From NCBI RefSeq assembly GCF_000003605.2, contig NW_003158728.1:77567-104638 (forward strand): 27,072 nt of DNA, in the 5' to 3' direction. The notes beneath the pieces were generated by a model that saw nothing but the letters and a program-made list of their open reading frames with translations, made no database searches and had not been told where the DNA came from. Position 1 is the stretch's first letter; every line of letters starts with the position of its first letter. Of the stretch, positions 18,177 to 27,072 are shown piece after piece. This stretch comes from Saccoglossus kowalevskii (lineage: Eukaryota; Hemichordata; Enteropneusta; Harrimaniidae). Made by a program: the position numbers and the translations under genes.

Positions 18177-20681
18177 CTGTGTGAGTTATTTTTTTTTATA
18201 ATTTTTATAGTTAATTAACTTAACGAACAGTAATACAAGGACAGTACAGTCATAATGCAATAAGATGTGATAAGAAAATAAAGGGATAAGTTAAATTAAA
18301 TGAAGTCTAAACTAAACTAAACTTAGCATACATGAATACAGACAATCAGGTTTTTTCAAATTCAGGTTCAGGTTGATCATGAGACATTTGGTTTCGAGTT
18401 GGCATGAAAATAAATGTAAAATCAGTATTTGTCTATGTCATAATGACATATCATGTGTTATTTTATGATCTAAGTTATCCACAAGTTATTTTTATTAATA
18501 CTGTATTACCGGTATGTTTTGTTTTCCCTACATCAATGTTCTGCTGACTGTACATTGAGCTAAAACTGGCTTCTAGCTAGCTTTGGCTTCTAGCTTTTGG
18601 GGCTTCTAATGTGAATCATTAAATCTCGCCACTAAAAATGTTCATTACTCAAGTATTTCATTTGAGAGTAATTTTGCAAATGTCTGTGCGACTTCCCAGA
18701 ATACAGACACCAGTGAAAACTTCACTGATTTTTTGCAATGTTCCCAGAATCAAGAAATTCACAAAATTGGTTGAAAAAAACGAGTATGAGCAAAAGATTT
18801 CAAAACACTTTATTTATGATACTAGAATATAAAAGATACAGTGAAGGGAATTTTAATGAAAGCTAACTGGTTTTGAAATGATGGATAGCCACATTAGTTC
18901 TCAGCTATACTACATCACTACCAATATCAGTACTGAATCTAATTCACTTTTGGTACTTTTAACATCTGCTGTTTATTATTTGATTTTAAAAACTAGTTAA
19001 TTTTCAAAAAATTTGGGGAGTCTTATTGGCTCTACGTGTAAAATAGCCCTGCCTTTCATGTTTTTATAATGTCATCTAAGGGGAGTATAATTATAATACA
19101 AGACCTATACGTATAATAATGGCACTTGTTCAGAATTTGTGCACACATGTACATTTCCTTAAAACGAAAAAACAATTCAATCTTAATTTTGTCTAAGTTA
19201 AATCAATGCATGACATGACACAGGAAAACTTGGAAAGTCAAATAAATTAACAGAATGATATAAAAATATAAGGTTAGACATGCATAAAAACAGGTGAGTG
19301 AGACACCACAGCAGCCGTGAAGTACCCCGAAAATGTGAATGAAAACCCACACCAGCTGGCAAAGCATGCGCCTAGCTGAGGAATGTGTACACACAGCAAC
19401 AAAAGCACCTTAAGAAACTGAAATGAGTGTAAAAAATTTATATATAGAAATTGTATTTTGAAACTAAAGTGGACTGTGTACATTGATGTAAAACCAAGAA
19501 CCATGCAAATCCCTCAATACATATAGTTGGTTTAAATTCAGCGTTATCTGCACACCTATCACTGTGAGGTATTTTCACAGTTTTTAGTGACTGAACACAA
19601 AACAGAGGGGGAGAAAATCAGTATCGAAATAACTCTGTAGTAGAAATGATAATTTTAATACATCTGGTCTAGCACAATTTAGAAAAATTCATCCACATCA
19701 ATACACAATTAAATTTGATGTAATCAACTAGATATAAAAAGAGACGTGATTATTAGTAATTACAGAAAGAAAAAGTGCAATTGATAAGAGTTTCTTCTTT
19801 GAAAATTAGAGATTAACGATGATGAATTATTACAAAGTTAAATCCACATCAGAAGTCATTCTTTCGAGCAGAACGGTACACACCTTATCCATTGGCTACT
19901 CAATATACAGGACAAATAGAGATTCATAATATACAAATAACAGAAAGAGAAATTAAAATTCGGGTTAGTGACTAGAAAATTGATAATTTAACCATTAACA
20001 AAACAAATAAATATCAACAAAATTAAGCAGGCTCCCAGTAAGCTCAGTTAAGTTTTCTATAAGTTTGTTACATTAGCCTGTGCTGTATTTTTCTTTCTCC
20101 GCAGTAGTAAGATTGTCAACAACACACAGCTCAAGAGTTGTATAAATGCATGCTGTTAATTTTCAATTAAGGGATTGCTGGCTATTTCCAAGTGCTGCTT
20201 GATAAAAGAATCATCCAATTTATTTTGGTAGAGCTCAGATTTCAAGATTGGTTCAAACTCTGTACATCAAAGTAGAGGCATGTCCACATATTTCAAATTA
20301 GCATACTGTATCTACAGAAAGTTCCTTAAGGTTTCTGAATCATAACTAGTGCAGTTCTGAAGTATTCTATCGTGATTATAGGCCAGGTCTGACAGCAAGG
20401 TATACAAGTAATGGAGAAATGAAAGCATGAATGAATTCAGAAATGAATCACGTAATAGAAACAAGGTATTTTAGAAATGAGGCCAATGTTAACTAAATGT
20501 TGATACAGCACTTGGAGAGAGCTACGCTTACACTCGGAGGCAACTTACTGGCAAACTTTGGTTTAATCTATTAACCCAGGTATGTTAACTGTGCAATTGG
20601 TTGGTCGGTATAAACAAGAAACGATTTAAAAAACAAAAACACCATGCAAACAAAAAGAAAGCAGCAACCAATATCTCTTAC
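18177..20681 (-). other. Long intron between exons 9 and 10
   Basis: A 2.5-kb intron in phase 0, AT-rich. The only structure noticed is a small GGCTTCTAGCT motif repeated near 18568-18608. The short open frames near 18638 and 19203-19504 show no recognisable protein. An extra small phase-0 exon cannot be excluded, but none is apparent. Confidence 0.75.
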
Positions 20682-20950
20682 CTTCTGCAATGCTTTCTGG
20701 ATAGTGACTGTATGTTCCCACAATGAGATATTCTGAGACATTTTTAAAATCAATTGAATGGATTTATTAAGTGTCTGTTGTATATCTTCTAAGCTCGGTC
20801 TCATCACTACAGATGGAATTGCTAACACGATGTCAGCCTTGAACAGAGGTACCTTTGACTCCTCCTGTTTTGTGTCCTGCGTACGTGACATGTATTTGTT
20901 GCTTGAGGATTGCATTCTTCTCTTGATGGCATCTAATGAGAGCCTGGTGC
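20682..20950 (-). CDS. DNAH5: Dynein heavy chain exon 9 in window (tail)
   Basis: Begins TRLSLDAIKRRMQSSSNKYM after a split cysteine codon, and contains PLFKADIVLAIPSVVMRPSL and SLWEHTVTIQKALQK. The S-L-D-A-I-K-R-R and P-L-F-K-A-x-I-x-L-x-I-P-x-V-V-M-x-P-S-L motifs are diagnostic of axonemal outer-arm heavy chains of this class. Length 269 bases, phase 1 to 0; acceptor ttaaatacag, donor GTAAGA. Confidence 0.94.
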
Positions 20951-21441
20951 CTGTATTTAAAGATCGGAGTCAAAAAAAAGATCACTGCAAGCTCGCAAAA
21001 AAGAAAAAGTAGAGTAAAAGCATCTCCATAAAAACAAAAAAAGAAAGAAATGTTTTGCGCTGGTCAGTGTGAACTGCAATTGTCAGAGTCAGTATATTAG
21101 TATTGAAATAAAATAATAACAAATTAATAAAAATAAGTAGTTGAAAATGAAACAGATCACACGAGTAGGTAATCTACTAGTAATTATTAATATAGTGATC
21201 TTCAAGTTTACAGAGTTGTTTCAGAAAAATATAAGCATGCAGTGTTGCAAACATTGCAAAAGACATCAACCACATTCCCCCGCTAACAACGACCGTAAAC
21301 ATACAGAGTTCAATACAAAAACTACATTTTCACAGCGTTTGTGACGTTAAGAACTCCCTACAGTATACACAGCTGTTATTGGCAAAGGATGATGGGAAGG
21401 GTGAATATACATATAACCGGTGCCACATTGTGCAGACTTAC
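20951..21441 (-). other. Intron between exons 8 and 9
   Basis: A 491-base intron with A-rich stretches near 20970-21050. No feature recognised. Confidence 0.8.
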
Positions 21442-21656
21442 ATTTGATCAGAGCATCACTATTTCTCTGACTAAATGTAGTTAGCATAATGTTGTAACTG
21501 CAAGCCAGACACTCTAAGCAACGTTGTTTCTTGTGTTTGGAATCTGGATGCACGCATTGGTAACTTCCATGCAGTCCCTCTTTGTCACTATCTTTCAGTT
21601 GCGCCTTTAAGGTGTCGACGAGTTCGTTCACAGCACTCTCAACTGCTTTGCTTTGT
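21442..21656 (-). CDS. DNAH5: Dynein heavy chain exon 8 in window (tail, cysteine-rich)
   Basis: Reads QSKAVESAVNELVDTLKAQL, then a charged stretch, then a cysteine-rich stretch with C-x11-C-x2-C-x2-C and histidines between the first two cysteines, then SQRNSDALIK. The last base T joins GC of exon 9 to give cysteine in ALIKCTRLSLDAIKRR, which resembles the family motif S-T-R-x-S-L-D-A-I-K-R-R. The donor is GTAAGT; 215 bases, phase 2 to 1. The phases and downstream motif support the exon. Whether the cysteine cluster is general in DNAH5/8 I cannot tell from this window. Confidence 0.87.
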
Positions 21657-21780
21657 CTACAAAATAAAAATTTATGTTATATACAAGAATTTTGAAACTA
21701 TCCGCTGCCATAGATGACTAGGTGTTATGTAGGTTTTTGTAAATAAAAACATCATTTAAAAAATATCTTGAATTACAAAC

Positions 21781-21988
21781 CTAGCCAGCTGTTCAGCAGC
21801 CTCACTGACGGCTGTCTCTGTCATACGCAAGAACTCGGTTGTGGTGACCGGTTCCATTTCTGGTAGGTCACATAAGGGTGTAGTGGACATATCGAGGAGT
21901 ACAGCTTCTATGCGACAATCTAGCAGATCGGTCACTTGTTTGATTAATCGCTGCAGGAATCCCATCTCCTTGTAAATGTTTTTGATGT
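21781..21988 (-). CDS. DNAH5: Dynein heavy chain exon 7 in window (tail), weak donor
   Basis: Starts with AC, which completes a tyrosine codon, then IKNIYKEMGFLQRLIKQVTD and, further on, DCRIEAVLLD; ends EAAEQLA plus AG of an arginine codon. The pyrimidine-rich acceptor ending tacccag is good. The donor is GTTTGT, weak at position +3, but both flanking phases fit (208 bases, phase 1 to 2). An in-exon ATG had suggested a later start; splice phase favours 21988 as the upstream boundary. Confidence 0.88.
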
Positions 21989-22792
21989 CTGGGTAGAAAG
22001 AAATAAAGATTCTGATTGGCTAAATTCAAATTTTACAATATGATGTCTTGAAAATTGACTTTTAATTGGTCTACTTCTACTTGAGTCATTCTACTTCTAC
22101 ACAGGGGTGTTGGGTATACTTAAACTACTCAATTCTGAGACGTATCCAATTGAGTGCAGAAAAACAGAGGTCCCGGTCTGATTGGCTAAATTCAAAATTC
22201 ACAATATGATGTCTTGAAAATTGACCTTTTTGATTGGTCTACTTCTACTTGAGTCATTCTACTTCTACACAGGGGTGTTGAGTATACTTACACTGCTCAA
22301 TACTGAGAAATGTCCAATTGAGTGCAGAAAGACTGGGATTCAGGTCAGATTGGCTAAATTCAAAATTCACAATATGATGTCTGGAAAATTGACCTTTTTG
22401 ATTGGTCTACTTCTACTTGAGTCATTCTACTTCTACACAGGGGTGTTGGGTATACTTACACTGCTCAATACTGAGAGATGTCCAATTGAGTGCAGAAAGT
22501 CCGGGGTTTCAGGTCTGATTGGCTAAATTCAAAATTCAAAATATGATGTCTGGAAAATTTACCTTTTTGATTGGTCTACTTCTACTTGAGTCATTCTACT
22601 TCTACACAAGGGTGTTGGGTATACTTACACTGCTCAATACTGAGAGATGTCCAATTGAGTGCAGAAAGTCCGGGGTTTCAGGTCTGATTGGCTAAATTCA
22701 AAATTCACAATATGATGTCTTGAAAATGGACTTTTTTGGTTGGTCTACCTTGAGTCATACCACTTATAAACAGGCGTGTTGGGTATACTTAC
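21989..22792 (-). other. Intron between exons 6 and 7
   Basis: An 804-base intron made almost wholly of tandem copies of its own 5' part together with the 3' end of exon 6 (see 22011-22860). Confidence 0.9.
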
Positions 22793-22860
22793 ACTGCTCA
22801 ATACTGAGAGAAGTCCAATTGAGTGCAGAAAGTCCGGGGTTCAGGGCATCTTCTACCCTA
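22011..22860. repeat. About 168-base tandem repeat containing the exon 6 3' end and its donor
   Basis: Five units begin with T-C-(T/A)-GATTGGCTAAATTC at 22011, 22177, 22345, 22514 and 22683 (periods 166, 168, 169, 169). Each unit has, on the minus strand, about 55 bases homologous to the end of exon 6 (ending ATTGAGCAGT), the donor GTAAGTAT, and about 110 bases of following intron. The last unit is the genuine exon 6 end. Donors are intact at exon-like starts 22292, 22460 and 22629; the copy at 22124 has TT in place of GT. Confidence 0.93.
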
Positions 22861-22944
22861 TCTCTGTATGGCTTCATTAACGGAACCAATACAGGTGGAA
22901 TAGTGCCCAAAATACGATCATACTCATTCAGCACTTCAACCAAT
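22793..22944 (-). CDS. DNAH5: Dynein heavy chain exon 6 in window (tail); its 3' end is duplicated in the next intron
   Basis: Encodes LVEVLNEYDRILGTIPPVLV and then a segment ending ALNPGLSALNWTSLSIEQ. The pattern A-L-x-P-G-L-x-x-L-x-W-T-S-L-x-I-E is a clear dynein tail hallmark. The exon is 152 bases: it begins with the third base of a serine codon and ends with T, the first base of a tyrosine codon. The donor is GTAAGTAT. No long ORF marks this exon because downstream intron bases bring a quick stop. About 55 bases of its 3' end plus the donor are copied repeatedly at 22124-22690. Confidence 0.93.
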
Positions 22945-23515
22945 CTGTCAAGGAAATTAATCAGTTTTTATTTATATAATTGTTTTTGTTTTTTTACTGC
23001 ACGGTTAAATACACAATATACTCAGTGAAATTAAAGTGACACATTATCAGCAGTGGTACTTGTGTATGATCCAATATTGATACCAAGCAAATATAGTGCA
23101 TACTGTAAAACATTTTTTTGGTTAGCATGTTGTTTTTATCTACGGTTAATTTAGTTAATCTGTAATTTCACTAATTCAAGATCTCAATAATTTGAAAAGA
23201 AATTAAAAATATATTCTCATAATTAGATTGTTGGCACTTTAGCTGAAACAGTATTCTGTTAATTTGTGCATTTCCAGCCAAATCTGCTAAAAAATGGAAT
23301 GAATTTCAAAGTATTTTACAGTTTGTGGCTGTTTTGGCTAAAAACAAAAATATCCTGAACTAAATTGTTTTAATTTAAATTAAATTTAAAATTAATTACA
23401 CAACTACGCAATTAAATGTAGGAAATTGGTGTGACAATATCACAACAAATATTAATCAAACTGGATGCAATGATTTTCCTTCTAATATATTAAAAATAAT
23501 CGCAGCTGTACTTAC
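22945..23515 (-). other. Intron between exons 5 and 6
   Basis: A 571-base AT-rich intron. A possible decayed inverted-repeat element spans 23101 (TACTGTAAAACATTTTTTT) to about 23322 (GTATTTTACAGTT); only about 11 terminal bases pair, so it is not called separately. Confidence 0.75.
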
Positions 23516-23745
23516 GAAACATGATTGCATTTGATTTCATTTTCCTTATAGCACATAACAGATGCCGATTCTGGTATTTCAAGATTCATCTTTCGCAGGT
23601 ATTTTGCTTCTGCAATCAGCTCCAAAATTTGTGGATCAAAATTGACGAAGAGATCTTTGGTGTCTGGGTGTCTCACCAACAGAGAAGAGTTCATGCCAGA
23701 CTTGGCAGTCTCCACTGCACGGAACCAACCTCTATGATATAGCAT
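23516..23745 (-). CDS. DNAH5: Dynein heavy chain exon 5 in window (tail)
   Basis: Contains HRGWFRAVETAKSGMNSSLL followed by VRHPDTKDLFVNFDPQ and ILELIAEAKYLRKM. The W-F-x-x-V-E-x-A-K-x-G-x-x-x-x-L-L-V-R motif and the L-x-x-E-x-K-x-L motif are typical of dynein heavy chain tails. Length is 230 bases, phase 0 to 2; the last two bases TC join A of exon 6 to make serine. The acceptor is atattttcag and the donor GTAAGT. Confidence 0.93.
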
Positions 23746-23916
23746 CTGAAAATATGATGCGAGAGAGAAGTTTAGTTAAAATAATACTTATTTCAAGCAT
23801 AGTCAAGCACATACTGAGAAAATATGGTAACAATTGCATTTAACTGTTTTTAACACCATAATTTGTTAAAATATTCACAGATTTTTGGTTCAAATAGAAA
23901 TAATTTTCTAACTCAC

Positions 23917-23982
23917 CTCAAACTCCATGAGAACTGCAGCCATTTTGTTGAAATTTCGTATAATTTTTTTGGCCTCCTGCGT
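23917..23982 (-). CDS. DNAH5: Dynein heavy chain exon 4 in window (66-base microexon-like)
   Basis: A short 22-codon exon, phase 0 to 0, reading TQEAKKIIRNFNKMAAVLME and then FE. It is too short to stand out as a free ORF but is bounded by a good acceptor (cccatacag) and donor (GTGAGT). It connects KKKSEVLR of exon 3 to MLYHRGWF of exon 5, as in the dynein family, where FNK-x-A-x-x-L-x-x-F-E precedes the H-x-x-W-F motif. Confidence 0.88.
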
Positions 23983-24449
23983 CTGTATGGGAGAACAAAA
24001 AAGGAATTATAAAATTATAAATTTTCAGCAGAGGTGCAAACTTAAGAAGATTCAAACGGGATTGAAGATTCAAACTGGATTGAAGATTATGTCATATATT
24101 GTTATTGATATAAATTTTTAGATTCAGAATTTCTCAACAAAATTATGTTTAATTAATAGTTTCCAGCGTGAAAATATTTTCCATATATTTTCCATAACAT
24201 GCTCAGTAAAATGCTCAGTATTGTAAAATTTGAAGTTCTTCCCAACAATGTTTTGTACATATTGCTCAGTAAAATGCTCAGTAGTGCAAAATTTGGAGTT
24301 CACTCCCACAATGCTTTGTACATATGCTCAGTAGTAGAAAATTTGAAGTTCTCTCCCACAATGCCTTGCACATATGCTCAGTATCTCACTAAGTCGTGCA
24401 AAATTTGACTTGAACTTCCTTATCAAGAGTGCAAAGATCTTCCACTCAC
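23983..24449 (-). other. Intron between exons 3 and 4
   Basis: A 467-base intron with a short tandem repeat at 24200-24410. Confidence 0.85.
24200..24410. repeat. 50-63-base tandem repeat, about 4 copies
   Basis: Units start TGCTCAGTA at 24212, 24275, 24325 and 24375, followed by a degenerate GCAAAATTTGAAGTTCT and CCCACAATG-TTTGTACATA. The first two units carry an extra TGCTCAGTAAAA block, explaining the 63- against 50-base periods. Confidence 0.85.
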
Positions 24450-24713
24450 CCTGAGGACCTCAGATTTTTTCTTGAAGATCTTCATAGGTGTATCTATCTT
24501 CCTATACAGCTGTCTAGCCCAGGTGATCTTGCCAGCTACTGGTGGAATATTTCTGGGCACTGGCGGGTCTTCTTTGTATTTCTGGTACAGTTTACGTACT
24601 GTTTCCAAATCTCGTCCATAGTTACTGAGCACTTTCATGTATTTCTCATGCAGGTTCAGATTACATCCTTGGATTTTCTCAAATTTGCTAAGAAGTTCCA
24701 GTGCTTTTTCAGT
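24450..24713 (-). CDS. DNAH5: Dynein heavy chain exon 3 in window (tail, DHC_N1 core)
   Basis: An 88-codon, phase 0 to 0 exon. It begins TEKALELLSKFEKIQG and contains RNIPPVAGKITWARQLYRKI followed by a segment ending KKKSEVLR. The PPVAG-x-I-x-WARQL-x-x-x-I motif is a strong hallmark of the dynein heavy chain N-terminal domain 1. The acceptor is ttacag and the donor is GTGAGT. Highly reliable. Confidence 0.95.
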
Positions 24714-25402
24714 CTGTAAATTGAGAATATAGGGTACATTTAATGTATGTAATCAATAACAATATTTCAGTAATTTTTTCCTGACAAGAATGTTTTGCCT
24801 CTTAGGAGAGTTTCGTGGCTGGCTGAGGCTTGGAAAATTGCTTTTAACCCCTTATAAAGCCAGTCCCATATACTTTTATATTGACCCGACCAGATAGGGG
24901 TTGAAAAGAATACTGTAAAATACATTATTTTCACTATTTTCACTGAGGGGATGATTCATTAAAAATAAAATCCAGCAAATACACTTTTTTTCTATATTTT
25001 ACATTCAACTCATCAAAAATCTGTGAAATAAATTCCACGCAAAATACCTAAAAAGACTTTTTTGCCAAAATTTAATTCCACCCAAAATAAAGTATTTTAC
25101 AGTAGCAAAAATAAAATCCCCATGGTAAACTAAATTCAGCATGCTCATAAAAATATCAATGAAAGTTCTGTCTAGTAGGAAAGTTAAGGTGAAAACAAAT
25201 TTAAACATGTTTCTATAACTTCAATTTTGAAACAAAATCTGAATTGCATGCCGATAAGTGTGTAGAATGAATTGCATTCAAAGAAAGTTATTAGGACATC
25301 GTAGTGTTAATGCTCTGTGAGAATGAAATTCAAAACACTGATTTGGTTTACACTCTAAATAAAAAAATAGACAAAAGTAATATCTTGTAGAAGTACACTT
25401 AC
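24714..25402 (-). other. Intron between exons 2 and 3
   Basis: A 689-base intron holding a family B element (24911-25104). The rest is AT-rich and featureless. Confidence 0.85.
24911..25104. mobile_element. MITE-like inverted-repeat element, family B copy 4
   Basis: A 194-base element starting TACTGTAAAATACATTATTT and ending AAAGTATTTTACAGTA. The orientation is that of the 6191 copy, with shared TATATTTTACATT-AACTCATC and ATCCAGC-AATA blocks. It is the most diverged of the four copies. Confidence 0.75.
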
Positions 25403-25498
25403 TGATAGGGTTTTTTCAAACCAAGAGTCTACGAAGTTTTGCAATTGGTTCTGCAAACTGTCGATTTGTGATCGGAACTCCATATAATCCTGGTCGAA
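25403..25498 (-). CDS. DNAH5: Dynein heavy chain exon 2 in window (tail)
   Basis: A 96-base, phase 0 to 0 exon of 32 codons, from FDQDYMEFRSQI to WFEKTLS. It continues the sequence ILDHRKGE of the previous exon, matching the family pattern of a charged stretch followed by F-x-x-D-Y. Acceptor tttcaacag and donor GTAAGT are both good. This is DHC_N1 tail sequence, which carries heavy-chain dimerisation and intermediate-chain contacts in the family. Confidence 0.9.
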
Positions 25499-26354
25499 CT
25501 GTTGAAACAAGAATAAATAATTTGAGGATACACAGTAATTTAACAACAACTGAAAATGTTTTTACAAAAGTAAAGCTGTCCTCAGTTGGATTGGTAAAAG
25601 TTTTATTTTTCAGAAATTTAATATTATGGATGTGTTCTCCATAGTTTATAGTTAAATACAAACATGGCCTGTAATTAGAAATAATCTAATATACACTCAT
25701 AAGCTTGTTTTAGTTTCTGAAGAGACAAATATTTATTAATTTCAATGAATATTGTGTGTCAGTGACCTACTGCAAAAATTTGTCTTTACAAATACATTAA
25801 AATCAAAAAATCATATTTATTTGAAATTAAACTGTTTACAACAGCAAAACCTGTCTAAACTGAACCAAGTCTATAGAGAAGCAGACTGGAAAAGATTTTG
25901 AAAATGTTTCTAGTATTAACAGGATTTGGTTTATATAGATTTTATTTACTATGCAACTTACAAATACACTGGTTTTATTGTAAAACTGTATACTGTATAT
26001 CATTTACATTTTCCCGCTATAAATTTCCAATTTGCTATGCTATTTGAAAGTATTCGCAATGACAACATTTTGCCAAAATTAACTGAAATATTACAGCTAC
26101 GCAATTACACAGTTTTCACCGACATACTAAATTATTTCTTTTATTTTTGTAATAAAGTGATTAAAAAATATTTTCAGAAAACATAAGCACACAGTTGAGA
26201 CTAAGAATATGGACAAAATAGAATTTGACACGTAAAAAATCCTGTCAACAAGCTGATCTCTGATTGGTCTGAATGTTATGGGTTAGGATGTGGTAGCCAA
26301 TCAAGTACAACCTTTTAAGTAGCTCAGCACTGCCTAACTACATCGTACACTTAC
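25499..26354 (-). other. Intron between exons 1 and 2
   Basis: An 856-base AT-rich intron; no repeat or gene recognised. A TGATTGG ... CCAATCA pair lies at 26261-26305. Confidence 0.8.
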
Positions 26355-26556
26355 CTCTCCCTTCCTGTGATCCAGAATATCATAATTCTTCTTTTTATAA
26401 GTTTGGACAATCCCTTGAAATCTGACACTGATGGATTCTATACCCTCTATCTTAATGTCAGATAGGCCAGACAGGTTCTCTATTGTATTCATCATATTAG
26501 CTATGCGCTCCAGGCGTTTGCAGAAGGTATCAAACTTACCAAAGATGTAGTTCTCA
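26355..26556 (-). CDS. DNAH5: Dynein heavy chain exon 1 in window (tail)
   Basis: Encodes part of the dynein tail, beginning with ENYIFGKFDTFCKRL after a split first codon (final base T) and ending ILDHRKGE. The acceptor is a pyrimidine-rich tract ending ctcag; the donor is GTAAGT. Length is 202 bases, starting in phase 2 and ending in phase 0. It is the most upstream exon I can place; the preceding exon lies beyond the window. Confidence 0.9.
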
Positions 26557-27072
26557 CTGAGTAGAAAGAAAGACAAAGTACATTTTTTTAGGGATTGTGC
26601 TATTGTGTTAAAAATTAATAACCAAGGTAAATGTGTCAGGTTAATAAAGTAAATAATTTATTAACTTTTTATCAATGGACCACAATCTATATTCTCAGTT
26701 AAGTGATAATGTTTATACAAATTTGACAATTGATGTATTTTCTTCTCAATAAATAGGCAGTAAAAAGCTTAGAGTAGAGAAAATCATATTGAGAATCACT
26801 TCCTAAGTGATTCACTTTATTATGTCATATGACAGGACACAGCAGTTAAGGGGTGAAAGTGGTAATCATCAATTCACATGCAAGGTACAGTTACTGGAGT
26901 GACCTCACTAAGGGAACTGATCATTACCACCCAGCCGGTTTCCTGTGAGTTTGACTCGGTTTACCGTACCGGTCGTTGCTTTACCGTACCGGTCGTTGCT
27001 TTACCGTACCGACCGTTGCTTTACCGTACCGACCGTTGCTTTACCGTACCGACCGTTGCGTTACCGTACCGG
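26557..27072 (-). other. Intron upstream of exon 1, truncated by window end
   Basis: AT-rich intron sequence up to about 26950, then a 20-base satellite that runs off the window. No further exon recognised. Confidence 0.75.
26959..27072. repeat. 20-base satellite, at least 5.6 copies
   Basis: The exact 20-base unit TTACCGTACCGGTCGTTGCT starts at 26961 and repeats at 26981, 27001, 27021, 27041 and 27061. Units 1-2 have GGTCG at bases 11-15 whereas units 3-5 have GACCG. It is GC-richer than the surrounding intron and continues past the window. Confidence 0.97.

Larger units (their letters stand above)
537..26556 (-). other. DNAH5: Axonemal dynein heavy chain gene, DNAH5/DNAH8 type, partial (29 internal exons)
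   Basis: Motor subunit of ciliary outer-arm dynein: it hydrolyses ATP and slides doublet microtubules in cilia and flagella. The 29 exons join in frame at every junction, including split codons, giving about 2,072 codons (6,218 bases) without a stop. Order in the joined protein (residue 1 is the split first codon): tail (DHC_N1 region) roughly 1-835, linker (DHC_N2 region) roughly 840-1430, AAA1 with P-loop GPAGTGKT near 1467, AAA2 with GPSGAGKS near 1740, and the start of AAA3 at 2073. The family is about 4,600 residues long, so the window covers the middle 45%. Match to DNAH5/DNAH8 rather than other dyneins is judged from remembered family sequence, for example [26 protein letters not shown] and [15 protein letters not shown]. 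Vertebrate DNAH5 and DNAH8 are close paralogues, so an invertebrate gene may be co-orthologous to both; the symbol is a family label. Confidence 0.95.

Noticed and set aside
18177-20681. A nested gene in the 2.5-kb intron
   Set aside because: Only short open frames on both strands, none with a recognisable protein, promoter or splice structure.
22221-22526. Plus-strand 101-residue open frame with an internally repeated peptide
   Set aside because: Artefact of the 168-base tandem repeat that carries the exon 6 end on the other strand.

Overview
The window is eukaryotic (animal) genomic DNA, AT-rich and intron-dense. It holds the middle of one large gene on the minus strand: an axonemal dynein heavy chain of the DNAH5/DNAH8 type (outer-arm dynein, Chlamydomonas gamma-like). 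I placed 29 exons. Every exon-exon junction keeps the reading frame, and together they give 6,218 coding bases, about 2,072 codons, with no stop or frameshift. The 5' part of the gene lies beyond position 27072 and the 3' part lies before position 1. The organism is probably a marine invertebrate, because long introns are filled with short non-coding inverted-repeat elements and satellites. I cannot name the species.

Layout from high to low coordinates, which is the direction of transcription. Exons 1-9 (26556 to 20682) encode the dynein tail (DHC_N1 region). They include a cysteine-rich exon and an exon whose 3' end has been copied several times into the following intron. Exons 10-14 (18176 to 15321) encode the rest of the tail and the approach to the linker. 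Exons 15-20 (14825 to 8157) encode the linker (DHC_N2 region). Exons 21-24 (7562 to 4909) encode AAA1, the main ATPase, with Walker A GPAGTGKT, Walker B CFDEFNR and sensor NPGYAGR. Exons 25-28 (4084 to 1532) encode AAA2, with Walker A GPSGAGKS and SRNGM, and its C-terminal lobe. Exon 29 (669 to 537) stops at the first glycine of the AAA3 P-loop. AAA3-AAA6, the stalk and the C-terminal domain are outside the window.

The non-coding part is introns. They hold at least four families of short inverted-repeat elements (MITE-like, several with TA flanks and a shared CTGTAAAA-type terminus), several tandem repeats, a 227-base assembly gap, a GC-AG intron, and, unexpectedly, an orphan histone-type mRNA 3' stem-loop with a downstream purine element on the plus strand. 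I found no second protein-coding gene, tRNA, rRNA or CRISPR array. The dynein gene itself is ordinary; the points of interest are in its introns and splice sites.
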